Positions 56,301 through 58,847 are shown, counted from the first letter of the stretch. The stretch is 64,000 bases of DNA from Eledone cirrhosa (GCA_964016885.1 OZ024743.1:77456541-77520540); one strand, 5' to 3'. Notes: generated by a model from the letters alone, not told the origin. Numbers and translations are program-made.

Positions 56301-57823
56301 TGGACTGAGAAGTCCTGGTTCATGTGACACCCCCACTGTCATCTAACTGGGATGGACTGAGAAGTCCTGGTTCATGTGACACCCCCACTGTCATCTAACT
56401 TGGATGGACTGAGAAGTCCTGGTTCATGTGACACCCCCACTGTCATCTAACTGGGGTGGACTGAGAAGTCCTGGTTCATGTGACACTCCCACTGTCATCA
56501 AACTGGGGTGGACTGAGAAGTAATACCCTGGTTCATCTAAGAGGTGCATAGCTTCAATAATAATTACTGATTTGGTATGTAATAACCTGTCCACCATATG
56601 TTAAGTGATGGTGATAATTGGTTTGATTCCCAGACTGGGTGACACATTTTGTTTTAGAGGGGTCAGAAAGACCCTTTGGTCAAGTTTGTGACAGCTTCCC
56701 TAGGGTTGGTGATCTACACAAAACAATGTACCCAATACATGCATAAATCTACCCATACAAAGCCTGCCAAACAAAAGGTTGGAAGAACGCTTCAGTTTTG
56801 TCAAAGACATGACAACCTCCTCAATAAAATGTAAGACCATATGTAAATGAGATGCAGACCTCCCGGCCTCTCTGGGAGGTCAGGAGCCCCACTTCAGTAT
56901 TGACTTGGACTATGTAGACCTATCCAACCCCTGCTAGCAGTGGAAAGTGGGCGTTAAATGACAACGGCGATGAAGGCATTTCATTTCACATTGTTCTGGT
57001 CCACTCAGCTGAAAATGAGTACCAGCAGTAGTTGGGAGTTAACTTTATGATGGACTGGCATCCCGTCCAGGGGCAGTCATGTATTCTCAGTTGCCTAACC
57101 TCAAAGTAACTGAGATAAGTTCTGGGCTTCATCCTGTCCATGCAAACATGGAAAAAGTAAAACAGTAACTCTAACACTGATGCTGTTGTTGTTACTGCTG
57201 TAGTTGTTGTTGTTGTTACTGTTGTTGTTGCTGCTGTTCTTGTTTCAGCTGTAAGTTGTTGTTACTGTTGTTGTTATTGTTGCTGCTGCTGTTGTTATTG
57301 TTGTTACAGTTGTAGTTGTTGTTGTTACTCTTGTTACAGCTGTAGTTGTTGTTGTCTATGTTGTAGCTGGTCTATTGATGAGAGATCTTCGTCGCAAAGA
57401 ACGCAAGAAACCTGGTCAACCAAAAGCTAGGAAAAAGAGTACTTGGTAAGTAACATGTCTTTGGGACAAATATTGTTTTGAAAACTATCAATACTCACTC
57501 GAGTGGTTGACTCCATTGTTATAAGAACCCTTTCATCACCATATTTCCAATGAAATACACTCTATGTCAATTAATTAGTTGAAGAATTAACTAAAATTAT
57601 CAATTATTCGATTACTAACAGAGTAACTTAACATATGGTTCTTATATAAAATTAATAATGTTAAGGTATTGTTTTCAAAATAAATACTTTCAAAATCTCA
57701 TAGATTCGATGTTATATGAGATAATTATGTGAGGTAAAGCCTTTACCATGAAAATATAATAGTATATATAGAGTAATGTAAATGCTCTGTATTTTTTCAT
57801 TGTTTTCCAGGAAAAAGCGATGA
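12781..57823 (+). CDS. MRPS9: Mitochondrial ribosomal protein S9 (uS9m), 14 spliced exons
   Basis: Component of the small (28S) mitochondrial ribosomal subunit. Joining 14 exons with GT-AG introns gives 398 residues, close to the human protein (about 396). Residues 1-28 (exon 1) are rich in Arg and hydrophobics with no acidic residue, as in a mitochondrial targeting peptide. Residues 85-140 carry [13 protein letters not shown] and FTQEDID, typical of animal MRPS9. The uS9 domain is residues 277-398: GKRKS (277-281), [12 protein letters not shown] (336-338), QAGSIR (342-347) and the basic tail ending TWKKR, which in bacterial S9 reaches the decoding centre. No stop or frameshift interrupts the joined frame. 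Exon 1 is the least certain part: it is assigned from its targeting-like sequence, its donor and its matching phase, across a 12.9-kb intron. Confidence 0.93.
12988..13165 (-). mobile_element. tRNA-derived SINE
   Basis: Full-length type with the GTGGGAGGGGAAAGTCGATT insert between the GGCACAAGGCCAGC end and the TACTGGTACTTTATTTTATC body, then a B-box-like GAGATTTGAACTCAGACTG. Lies 120 bp downstream of MRPS9 exon 1. Confidence 0.8.
13390..13755. other. No gene seen
   Basis: AT-rich intron sequence with a (TA)n run near 13615-13634 and no recognised repeat. Confidence 0.5.
13766..13863 (+). mobile_element. SINE fragment followed by (TA)n
   Basis: ATCCCGCCGAGGTTGACTTT through CTTGTGCCTAAAGTAGAAAC; the 5' tRNA part is cut. 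A (TA)n run at 13866-13910 follows its 3' end. Confidence 0.8.
14350..14640 (-). mobile_element. Two diverged SINE copies in tandem
   Basis: 14350-14462 and 14520-14640, both minus. The first has ACAAGGCCAGAGGC and GACCTCGGCGACATTTGAAC; the second has GGCACAAGACCAGG with the GAGAAGGGAAAGTCGATT insert and a damaged body. Confidence 0.7.
14655..14895. mobile_element. Inverted pair of SINEs
   Basis: A plus-strand copy (14655-14740) and a minus-strand copy (14761-14895) meet tail to tail across AATTATTCACAATTGTATAA, forming an imperfect palindrome of about 240 bp. ACAATTGTATAAATAACATTA at the far end repeats the centre sequence, so the second copy appears to have a 15-20-bp target duplication. 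Confidence 0.75.
14900..15315. other. No gene seen
   Basis: AT-rich intronic sequence, no recognised repeat or open frame. Confidence 0.5.
15318..15540 (+). other. GC-rich island with short open frame, unidentified
   Basis: About 220 bp of markedly higher GC content inside very AT-rich DNA. One plus frame stays open for about 60 codons (including LLAARLTEV and [13 protein letters not shown]) to a stop near 15501. It looks like a fragment of a mobile-element protein, but I cannot name the family. Confidence 0.35.
15731..16687. mobile_element. Non-autonomous DNA transposon with 213-bp terminal inverted repeats
   Basis: 15731-15943 and 16475-16687 are near-perfect reverse complements of exactly equal length, with ends ACTAGACATGAAAAATGCGC. 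The 530-bp core is AT-rich without a reading frame, so no transposase is encoded. It also carries a nested small element at 15982-16069. Target-site duplication is not clear because the left side is a (TA)n run. Confidence 0.9.
15982..16069. mobile_element. hAT-like MITE nested in the inverted-repeat transposon
   Basis: Ends CAGAGCTGCGGAG and CTCCGCAGCCCTG are inverted repeats of hAT type, and the flanks TATAATAA and TATAATAC match at 7 of 8 positions, the 8-bp duplication length of hAT elements. Only 88 bp long. Confidence 0.75.
16690..17240. other. AT-rich intron, no gene seen
   Basis: Mostly A/T homopolymer-like sequence without recognised repeat ends. Confidence 0.5.
17246..17415 (-). 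mobile_element. tRNA-derived SINE, diverged
   Basis: TTTTTCGGCACAAATCC, TTACTGGTACTTTATTTTAT, GCAGGATTTGAACTTAGAATG and GACGCTCTACCAATACT, the last being the A-box side of the tRNA-like head. Confidence 0.75.
17759..17854. repeat. Short palindromic MITE-like element
   Basis: Ends GTTTCAGTATATA and TATATACTGAAAC are perfect inverted repeats around an AT-rich 70-bp core. Confidence 0.5.
17915..17983. repeat. (TA)n(GA)n microsatellite
   Basis: A (TA)n run passes directly into a (GA)n run. Confidence 0.9.
18000..18735. other. AT-rich intron with one SINE fragment
   Basis: Only 18336-18392 is recognisable: the TTACTGGTACTTTATTTTAT core of the SINE body. A duplicated motif TTAATTCTATCGTCT-CTGTT occurs twice near 18425-18490. 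No gene. Confidence 0.55.
18756..18800. mobile_element. Solo mariner-like terminus
   Basis: TA followed by CAGGATGTCCCCCAAAAATA resembles the CAGGGTGTCCCAAAA ends of mariner elements. I found no matching second end nearby. Confidence 0.4.
19332..19398. repeat. Hairpin, about 28-bp arms
   Basis: TTAGAACACGAAAAGTG on the left and CACTTTTCGTGTTCTAA on the right, separated by about 15 nt; the outer part ATATATG also pairs. Confidence 0.8.
19541..20340. repeat. Large palindrome built from two inverted copies of one repeat
   Basis: 19541-19893 and 19904-20280 are inverted copies. The shared unit runs through AAAGTATATACTTTCAGACG, TTCAATCATCTGGC, GCTGACGATAGCTAATAAGC, GGGATGTTTGTTTACAAACA and a variable GTATGTATA-type stretch. 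The centre is at about 19890-19900. A third copy, in the right-arm orientation, is split by the LINE at 20624-22712 (20402-20623 and 22713-22850). No frame; the family is unknown to me. Confidence 0.8.
20624..22712 (-). mobile_element. LINE with near-intact RT-PHD reading frame, 5'-truncated
   Basis: A second, related LINE family. The minus-strand frame 22389-20683 is open and encodes the complete RT (FVDLEKAFD with first catalytic Asp; LLYADDL with the next two), a C4HC3 PHD-like finger (CSIC...CTQC...HKRC...CSRC) about 55 residues after YADD, and a C-terminal domain ending [15 protein letters not shown] and [12 protein letters not shown]. Upstream, 22702-22395 continues the linker in another frame; the shift falls at a six-T run near 22391. 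The endonuclease is missing. The 3' UTR is short and ends (on +) at a CATCAT run at 20624. It has inserted into a copy of the palindrome repeat, replacing about 15 bp of it. Confidence 0.92.
22878..23202 (+). mobile_element. RTE-like LINE 3'-UTR fragment
   Basis: Two tandem copies of the block with AACGTGGTTGGTGTTAGGAA, then CAAACCCATGCAAGCGTGG, ATGGACGTTAAACGAT and a GATGAT tail. Confidence 0.85.
23205..23880. other. Intron with one hairpin, no gene
   Basis: 23444-23476 and 23493-23522 form a hairpin with about 30-bp arms (AATGAGTCTTGCTACTCTGG and its complement). An (AC)n run is at 23537-23557. Otherwise nothing recognised. Confidence 0.6.
23885..25165 (+). mobile_element. RTE-like LINE, 3' third, degraded
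   Basis: Begins in the RT palm remnant ([15 protein letters not shown]), continues with the PHD-like finger and the C-terminal domain in a frame open from 24108 to 24986 ([32 protein letters not shown]). The second finger cysteine is replaced by Phe (CSVF), so the finger is broken. The 3' UTR is compressed and ends in GATGATGATGATGA at 25165. Confidence 0.88.
25170..25700. repeat. Interspersed repeat R1 with a 19-bp minisatellite inside
   Basis: Left part (ACAACAATTAATTTTCTTTA, AGTACATTACTAGAAATCCC, GGGTTGGGGTCTCAATATG, ACAACCTAGAAAAATTA) recurs at 28207-28500 and, inverted, at 47140-47310. Within it 25415-25640 is a tandem array of TATTCCAACACCCCCTGTA, about 12 copies, absent from the other two copies. 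Confidence 0.8.
25800..25932 (+). CDS. MRPS9: MRPS9 exon 2
   Basis: Residues 29-72 plus one base of codon 73. Acceptor TTTATTTCTAG, donor GTATCT. Lys/Ser-rich linker with a predicted helix ([13 protein letters not shown]). Confidence 0.88.
26030..26460 (-). repeat. LINE-like C-terminal/3' remnant
   Basis: Diverged sequence with TTGACATACGTAGCACATGT, CCAAAGCAGCTTCC, the position equivalent of the RWYGHVxRM block of the LINEs when read on minus. Distinct from the two main families. Low similarity; no open frame. Confidence 0.4.
26640..27000. repeat. SINE B-box relic and LINE-UTR-like tandem blocks
   Basis: GGTGGGATTTGAACTCAGAA at 26668 is a SINE head. 26815-26990 holds two blocks with GTAGATCACCAACA, GGATGCCCTTTCTA and ACTTTACAGCATGTACT, as at 985-1190. 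Confidence 0.55.
27008..27231 (+). mobile_element. MITE family R2, copy 1
   Basis: Terminal inverted repeats GTTAACTCTTTCGCATTTA and TAAATGCTAAAGGGTTGA. Interior has CTGGCCGGATATGGCTGG. A second copy in opposite orientation is at 46855-47082 and a partial one at 57665-57790. Ends 42 bp before MRPS9 exon 3. Confidence 0.75.
27274..27377 (+). CDS. MRPS9: MRPS9 exon 3
   Basis: Completes codon 73 and encodes residues 74-107, including the family signature [13 protein letters not shown]. Acceptor TTTATTCACCAG, donor GTAAGT. Confidence 0.95.
27378..27472. repeat. Imperfect (ACT/GCT)n trinucleotide run
   Basis: Starts directly after the MRPS9 exon 3 donor GTAAGT. The long Thr/Ala-coding frame through it is low complexity and not part of the gene. 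Confidence 0.85.
27600..28140. other. Unidentified, less AT-rich intron segment
   Basis: 27765-28060 is richer in GC and open on both strands for 75-85 codons. I do not recognise either translation. It could be a mobile-element remnant. Confidence 0.35.
28200..28505. repeat. Repeat R1 copy 2, interrupted by a LINE tail
   Basis: Same sequence as 25180-25385, but between ATAAAA and GGGTTGGGG (28325-28380) there is a 55-bp insert with CCCATGCAAGCGTGG, ACGGACGTTAAACG and a GAT run: the extreme 3' end of the RTE-like LINE. Confidence 0.8.
28790..29020 (-). repeat. Composite SINE-like repeat, copy 2 of 3
   Basis: CGGACCCATAACTCCTGATGG, AGCATGTCTTAGGCAC, TTCTTCAAGAGAAGGGAAG and CCCCAGTACTAGACTGGTAC in the same order as 5855-6140 and 38090-38350. 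Confidence 0.7.
29168..29325 (-). mobile_element. tRNA-derived SINE with internal deletion
   Basis: GAGGCACACGGCCAGC, GGCGGGAGAGAAAAGTTAAT, TTACTGGTATTTTATTTTAT, then GTCCGATGCTCTACCAATCC; the B-box part is deleted. Confidence 0.75.
29406..29468 (+). CDS. MRPS9: MRPS9 exon 4
   Basis: Residues 108-128 ([20 protein letters not shown]), phase 0 at both ends. Acceptor after a T-run (TTTTTTTCCAG), donor GTGAGT. Confidence 0.95.
29728..30222 (+). mobile_element. LINE C-terminal remnant whose tail expanded into a 32-bp array
   Basis: 29728-29935 is the C-terminal LINE domain (GCAGAGGACATACG, ACTGGAGAGAAATGAAGC, AAAACCTGGGCAGAGG). From about 29944 to 30210 the tail motif CCAACCCATGCAAGTGT with GGAAAAAGGACCTGT repeats eight or nine times at 32-bp spacing, then a GATGATGATG end. 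Lies 74 bp before MRPS9 exon 5. Confidence 0.85.
30296..30326 (+). CDS. MRPS9: MRPS9 exon 5 (31-nt microexon)
   Basis: Residues 129-138 ([10 protein letters not shown]) and one base of codon 139. Acceptor TATTTCAG, donor GTAAGT. Unusually short. Confidence 0.92.
30670..31765. repeat. 41-bp minisatellite with hairpin units, about 27 copies
   Basis: Each unit contains ACATCTGTT, about ten bases, then AACAGATGT, so it can fold on itself, followed by GTTAACTATCATC. Variants differ at ATATGG/GTATGA. Ends 70 bp before MRPS9 exon 6. Confidence 0.93.
31835..31914 (+). CDS. MRPS9: MRPS9 exon 6
   Basis: Residues 139-165, including [17 protein letters not shown], a conserved MRPS9 block. Acceptor CTCGTCAG, donor GTAAGT. 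Confidence 0.94.
31938..32010. repeat. (CAT/CAC)n trinucleotide run
   Basis: Imperfect ATC/ACC triplets directly after the MRPS9 exon 6 donor. Confidence 0.8.
32024..33110. repeat. 17-bp minisatellite, about 64 copies
   Basis: Unit ACACACCAACACAGTCT; the right third (from about 32705) is converted to ACACACCAACACCGTCT. Because 17 is not a multiple of 3 all frames are cycled, giving a spurious 366-codon frame of Thr/His/Gln repeats. Confidence 0.95.
33113..33540. repeat. About 25-bp minisatellite
   Basis: Unit GGTACATACTAGATGTAGGGG with variable G runs, roughly 16 copies. Follows the 17-bp array immediately. Confidence 0.92.
33545..33930 (-). mobile_element. RTE-like LINE C-terminal fragment
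   Basis: Minus-strand remnant with GACCTATGAAGATTGGAAAG-type (RRLERNEA) and GGTATAGACATGGGATGC-type (WYGHV) blocks; many indels. 33930-34080 shows nothing further before exon 7. Confidence 0.7.
34092..34180 (+). CDS. MRPS9: MRPS9 exon 7
   Basis: Residues 166-194 plus two bases of codon 195; charged helix ([14 protein letters not shown]). Acceptor TTCCATTCCAG, donor GTAAGT. Followed by the second-longest intron (10.9 kb). Confidence 0.92.
34262..37600 (-). mobile_element. Longest RTE-like LINE copy, endonuclease to tail, degraded
   Basis: Minus strand, about 3.3 kb in MRPS9 intron 7. 37580-36974 encodes almost the whole endonuclease: [12 protein letters not shown] near the start, [11 protein letters not shown] (catalytic Glu), [12 protein letters not shown] (Asp and Asn). 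A frameshift at about 36985 precedes [18 protein letters not shown] (36944 on). The linker and RT follow to 35410 ([11 protein letters not shown]) with stops, then the PHD-like finger (35369-35240), the C-terminal domain (35242-34760) and the 3' UTR to a CATCAT run at 34262. This copy shows the domain order of the family: endonuclease, RT, PHD, C-terminal domain. Confidence 0.9.
37620..37935 (+). mobile_element. LINE C-terminal fragment of the 20.6-kb family
   Basis: GAGGTGGTTGATAGCTTCTG, ATAAGGACGGGATGGGA, AATGAAAGGTCGGTTGTATG and GCGATGCTGCATGGTAGAG match the C-terminal domain ([10 protein letters not shown] ... [16 protein letters not shown]). Head to head with the LINE at 34262-37600. Confidence 0.75.
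38090..38352 (-). repeat. Composite SINE-like repeat, copy 3 of 3
   Basis: ACATTTTTAGGGCATTTTTA, TTTTTTCCAGCGAAGG, CCCCAGTACACGACTGGTAC and CCTCGGCAGGATTTTAACTG, followed by (TA)n at 38364-38391. Confidence 0.7.
38997..39339. mobile_element. Non-autonomous inverted-repeat element, about 105-bp arms
   Basis: 38997-39104 and 39236-39339 are reverse complements with few mismatches (shared GATACATATTTCAAT and GAAGTAGTTTCAGATGTT). The 130-bp spacer has its own hairpin around GAATCCTTC ... GAAGGATTC. No coding capacity. Its right end is 4 bp from a mariner insertion. Confidence 0.85.
39344..40639 (-). mobile_element. Mariner-like element with intact ends
   Basis: Terminal inverted repeats CAGGGTGCGGACGATATTTG and CAAATATCGTCCACACCCTG, extending at least 27 bp with one mismatch and flanked on both sides by TA, the IS630/Tc1/mariner target duplication. 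Total length 1,296 bp, with one transposase frame on the minus strand. Confidence 0.95.
39436..40506 (-). pseudogene. Mariner-type transposase, one premature stop
   Basis: Cut-and-paste transposase of the IS630/Tc1/mariner superfamily. The frame from ATG at 40506 to TGA at 39436 is 356 codons, interrupted only by TAG at codon 26 (40429-40431); from Met-38 (40395) it is open. An N-terminal helix-turn-helix region ([16 protein letters not shown]) is followed by the catalytic triad: Asp in FFSDEKNF (about 158), Asp in [10 protein letters not shown] (about 250) and Asp in [13 protein letters not shown] (about 288). The last two are 37 residues apart, so the catalytic pattern is DD37D. A start at codon 38 would lose much of the DNA-binding region. 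Confidence 0.92.
40666..41042 (+). mobile_element. Full-length tRNA-derived SINE with LINE-type tail
   Basis: Head: GGCTTAGTGGTTAGAGCATT (A box) and GGTTGTGAGTTCAATTCTC (B box). Body: CAAGACACTTTATTTCACAT, GCTCCAGTTTACTCAGCTG, then two blocks of CACTGTAAAGTGG(T/A)CGTG. Tail: CACCCTTGCAAGCAGGGAAA, GCGGACATAAAATGATGATG, identical in layout to the 3' end of the LINE at 20624-22712. It sits directly after the mariner and a (TA)n run. Confidence 0.9.
41043..41142 (-). mobile_element. RTE-like LINE tail joined tail to tail with the SINE
   Basis: CATCATCATCATCGTTTAAT, CTCTAGCATGGGTTAGACGG, CACTTGAGGCAAGG; the junction is GATGATGATCATCATC. Confidence 0.8.
41229..41256 (+). ncRNA. Hammerhead-ribozyme-like motif (candidate)
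   Basis: CTGAAGA, a stem GGAC-TTCT-GTCC preceded by one A, then GAAAC and GTC: the order of the hammerhead core. Such motifs are known in Penelope-like and other retroelements. The GAAAC-GTC junction leaves no loop for stem III, so a single copy may not cleave. Motif-level evidence only. Confidence 0.35.
41339..41712 (-). mobile_element. Full-length tRNA-derived SINE, second copy
   Basis: Inverse of 40666-41042: CATCAT tail, TTTTACGTCCCCTTTTCC, TTGCAAGGGTGGGA, the two CACTTTACAGTG blocks, then the tRNA head (AATTGAACTGACAACC, CTCTAAGCC). Confidence 0.9.
41715..41935. other. No gene seen
   Basis: Intron sequence without recognised features. Confidence 0.5.
41936..42292 (+). mobile_element. 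RTE-like LINE C-terminal fragment leading into a satellite
   Basis: GAGGACCTACGAAGAGTGG, GATGTATAATAGTAATATAC, TTGTGTTGGTATGGACATGG match the C-terminal LINE domain; ACACAGGTTGAAGCATACAA matches the start of the 3' UTR. The array at 42292-44640 begins where the UTR repeat block should be. Confidence 0.8.
42292..44640. repeat. 48-bp minisatellite, about 49 copies, derived from a LINE/SINE 3' block
   Basis: Unit CCAGTCCACACTGTAAAGTG, GTTATGTAGGTGTCATGAC, AAAAAGCAC. As 48 is a multiple of 3, one plus frame (16-residue period containing [11 protein letters not shown]) and one minus frame (containing [12 protein letters not shown]) stay open for hundreds of codons; neither has a start context, signal or known domain. 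Blocks repeat at 1,008 bp (21 units). Confidence 0.95.
44738..44792 (+). mobile_element. LINE tail after the 48-bp array
   Basis: GTCTCGTCTAATCCATGCC, ATGGAAAAGTGGATTGGATA resemble the final CGTCTAACCCATGC ... ATGGAAAATGGATG segment of the RTE-like LINE. The rest of 44640-45127 shows nothing. Confidence 0.55.
45128..45203 (+). CDS. MRPS9: MRPS9 exon 8
   Basis: Residues 195-220 ([18 protein letters not shown]). Acceptor TTTTTGTCTAG, donor GTAAGT. Confidence 0.92.
45305..45563 (+). mobile_element. tRNA-derived SINE, third type
   Basis: A box TGGCTTTGTGGTAAGTGTG, B box GTTGTGGGTTTGATTCC, body CATTTCACATTGCTCCAGTC, AAGTACCAGCAATAGC, GTCCTGTCCAGGG. Differs from the 40.7-kb SINE in its 3' half. 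Confidence 0.8.
45564..46345 (-). mobile_element. RTE-like LINE fragment, RT to C-terminal domain
   Basis: Minus strand: C-terminal domain (45564-45800), PHD-like part (45830-46020), RT palm remnant (to about 46340; GCATACAGAAGTTCCCATGG is the YADDL region inverted). Many small deletions. Confidence 0.8.
46380..46680. other. Unidentified intron segment
   Basis: GACAACCTGTCCAACCCATG at 46390 is a LINE-tail relic. The rest, including ACTCCTCTCTTCCAGCAGCC, is not recognised. Confidence 0.4.
46718..46843 (+). CDS. MRPS9: MRPS9 exon 9
   Basis: Residues 221-262 ([16 protein letters not shown]...EEEF), matching the FIRLLEKL block of vertebrate MRPS9. Acceptor GTTATTGCAG, donor GTAAGT; phase 0 at both ends. 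Confidence 0.93.
46855..47082 (-). mobile_element. MITE family R2, copy 2
   Basis: Termini TTAACCCTTTAGCATTTAA and AAATGCTAAAGGGTTAA; interior CCAGCCATATCTGGCCAG, inverse of 27008-27231. Begins 12 bp after the MRPS9 exon 9 donor. Confidence 0.8.
47140..47312 (-). repeat. Repeat R1 copy 3
   Basis: TCTCGAGTCCCAAATAATAG, TAATTTTTCTAGGTTGTCTC and GTTTAGTTTACATATTGAGA are the reverse complement of the R1 copies at 25.2 and 28.2 kb. Confidence 0.8.
47517..49862. repeat. 24-bp minisatellite, about 97 copies
   Basis: Unit TTATGGCACATGTGTAACAC plus TGGG, varying at three positions (TTA/GTA/ATA; TGTG/TGTC; GGG/GAG). The period keeps four of six frames open for 780-830 codons, a by-product of the array. 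Marker variants (GAGGTATGG, GCATATG, GAGGCATGG) recur at 864-888 bp, a higher-order repeat of 36-37 units. Confidence 0.96.
49900..50372. repeat. 28-bp minisatellite, about 17 copies
   Basis: Unit AGTTGACAGTCAATCTATAT plus GTTGTGTT, with CTTCTGTT and GGTTGTGTT variants. Ends 27 bp before MRPS9 exon 10. Confidence 0.93.
50399..50441 (+). CDS. MRPS9: MRPS9 exon 10
   Basis: Residues 263-276 and one base of codon 277 ([12 protein letters not shown]). Acceptor TTATTTCAG, donor GTAATC. Confidence 0.92.
50511..50718 (-). mobile_element. LINE tail with 15-bp expansion
   Basis: CATCATCAT, CTGTTTAACGTCTATTTTTC, GCTTGCATGGGTTAGACAGG is the LINE 3' end inverted; its ATGGGTTAGACAGGT then repeats about ten times. 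Confidence 0.85.
50805..50910 (+). CDS. MRPS9: MRPS9 exon 11
   Basis: Residues 277-311 plus two bases of 312; start of the uS9 domain ([18 protein letters not shown]). Acceptor TCTCTCCCTAG, donor GTAAAC. Confidence 0.94.
50990..51530. repeat. Interspersed AT-rich repeat, two copies
   Basis: AACCCTTTCATGGCCACATT, TCTAATGAAATAC, TTACTAAGATAGTAACTTAA-type sequence occurs twice here and again at 51810-51960 and 57530-57650. Family unknown; no inverted ends recognised. Confidence 0.6.
51540..51800 (-). mobile_element. LINE 3' end, 20.6-kb family
   Basis: CGTTTTTACATCCATTTTTC, CTTGCATGGGTCGGACGGG, GTGAGTCTCAGTGATTTGAG, CACATCACATGTCC in the order of 20640-20860. Confidence 0.75.
51970..52560. other. 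No gene seen
   Basis: Intron DNA with no recognised element. Confidence 0.5.
52570..52905 (+). mobile_element. Two SINEs in tandem
   Basis: 52575-52730 (GAAATCCCGCTGAGGTCAAC ... ACTGGCCTTCAGTCTAAATT) and 52738-52905 (GATTGGCAGTATTGGTAGAA head, GAGTTCAAATCCTGCCGAGG B box). Both plus strand; the second keeps the tRNA-like 5' head. Confidence 0.8.
52985..53262. repeat. About 25-bp minisatellite, about 11 copies
   Basis: Unit ACATGTTAGTATAACCAACT plus ATGCC/ATAGT. Ends 17 bp before MRPS9 exon 12, so the polypyrimidine tract of that acceptor lies at the array edge. Confidence 0.92.
53279..53448 (+). CDS. MRPS9: MRPS9 exon 12
   Basis: Residues 312-368, the core of uS9 with GGG and [12 protein letters not shown]. 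Acceptor TTTATTTAG lies only 17 bp after the end of a 25-bp tandem array; donor GTAACA. Confidence 0.95.
53515..53985 (-). mobile_element. SINE head fragment and LINE 3' end
   Basis: 53515-53555 GGCCTTGTGGTTAGGGTGCT is a tRNA-like A box. 53575-53830 (CGTTTTTACATCCACTTTTC, GGGTTGGATGGGTC, CACATGTCCATACC) is a LINE 3' end on minus; 53830-53985 continues with UTR-like GATGCCCTTCCTACTGCCAA. Confidence 0.7.
53985..56520. repeat. 52-bp minisatellite, about 49 copies
   Basis: Unit GGTTCATGTGACACCCCCAC, TGTCATCTAACTGGGGTGGA, CTGAGAAGTCCT. First and last units read GAAGTAATAC(T/C)CTGG where internal ones read GAAGTCCTGG. Confidence 0.95.
56560..57170. repeat. SINE and LINE-UTR remnants
   Basis: 56615-56700 GGTTTGATTCCCAGACTGGG is a SINE B box. 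56880-56965 ends CCCCTGCTAGCAGTGGAAAG, GCGTTAAATGACAACGG (LINE-tail-like). 56975-57140 matches the SINE body at 45380-45540 (TTCTGGTCCACTCAGCTG, GGCATCCCGTCCAGGG). Confidence 0.65.
57180..57358. repeat. (GTT)n-type low-complexity run
   Basis: GTT/GCT/ACT triplets directly before the MRPS9 exon 13 acceptor. Confidence 0.85.
57367..57445 (+). CDS. MRPS9: MRPS9 exon 13
   Basis: Residues 369-394 ([18 protein letters not shown]...), the basic C-terminal extension of uS9. Acceptor CTATGTTGTAG, donor GTAAGT. Confidence 0.95.
57811..57823 (+). CDS. MRPS9: MRPS9 exon 14, coding part, with stop
   Basis: Completes W395 and encodes KKR then TGA (57821-57823). Acceptor TGTTTTCCAG. The 3' UTR follows directly. 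Confidence 0.93.
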
Positions 57824-57960
57824 AAGGGTGTTTCAATCTTTGGATTATTAGACATCATACCTTATTGGTTTCAGAATGAAAGTTGTAGTTATGGCATTTA
57901 TATATAAAAATATAATTGAAATTGAATATTTGTGTTATTCTTTTTTCCTTTTCTTTAATA
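57824..57960 (+). terminator. Putative MRPS9 3' UTR and poly(A) region
   Basis: No AATAAA is present. TATAAA at about 57903-57908 is a known weak variant signal and is followed by TGTGTTATTCTTTTTTCC, a U/GU-rich stretch. Position of cleavage is inferred only. Confidence 0.35.
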
Positions 57961-58019
57961 CAAGCAATCAGTCAATTATAATACTTTTATAGTATTATAA
58001 TTTTTTTTTCAACATGCTG

Positions 58020-58480
58020 ACGTGTGTATAAGTATATTATTGTAAACGCGCAGACGCACTTACAAAAATACACACTCACAGACATACATTTACACAAACA
58101 CAGACACTCACACACAAGTGTCATGAATGTTAGGCGCTGTTTTCTGTAGTTTGTCATCACCCCTTCCTTCCTCAGTCATCTCTATTATGTGATGTCATCA
58201 CCCCTTCCTTGCTCAGTCATCATCTAGTGGACGGACGGAAGGAAGTCACTCAAATTCATATATAGATAGAAAAGCGGATGTAAAATGATGATGATACACA
58301 TACATATATTAAACATACACACACATATTAACCACACACATTAACCAAATATATGCATATTAAACATACACATATCCTCACTGTATGTGGTTAGCGTTAG
58401 TAAGGGCATCCAGCCAGAAACACTCCTATATGAGCAAGACACGGTCACATGTATTGTCCAACCATATGCCAATGTGGTTC
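58020..58480 (+). repeat. LINE-tail fragments near the MRPS9 3' end
   Basis: 58255-58300 (AGAAAAGCGGATGTAAAATG, ATGATG) and 58385-58445 (GTTAGCGTTAGTAAGGGCAT, CCAGCC) are tails of the two LINE families. 58060-58100 is (CA)-rich. Confidence 0.65.
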
Positions 58481-58847
58481 AATGGCAGGTTAATAAATTA
58501 ACGAGCCAGAACATATATAATCAAGGTTTAGCAAATAAGAAAAAGTTTCAAAATAATACATGTGTCCCTGGACGCTTTTTGCGTGTAGGGATATATACTT
58601 TATTATTATTATTCTCCTCTTGGTCGAGATAAAATTTGGTCGTTTTGACTGCTGCTATTTATAGTGGTAGTAGACTGACCTCCCTGCCTCTGCTTCTATC
58701 TTTACACACGGCACTGGACAGAATTGCTTCCACATCATTCATTCTCATCTCGGGAACAATTTTGAATAGCGCCAGTTCGTAATTTGAACTCGGGAATTTT
58801 ATATTCTCCGAGTGAAAAGAACCGTCTGACGAGAGTTTAACTTTTCA

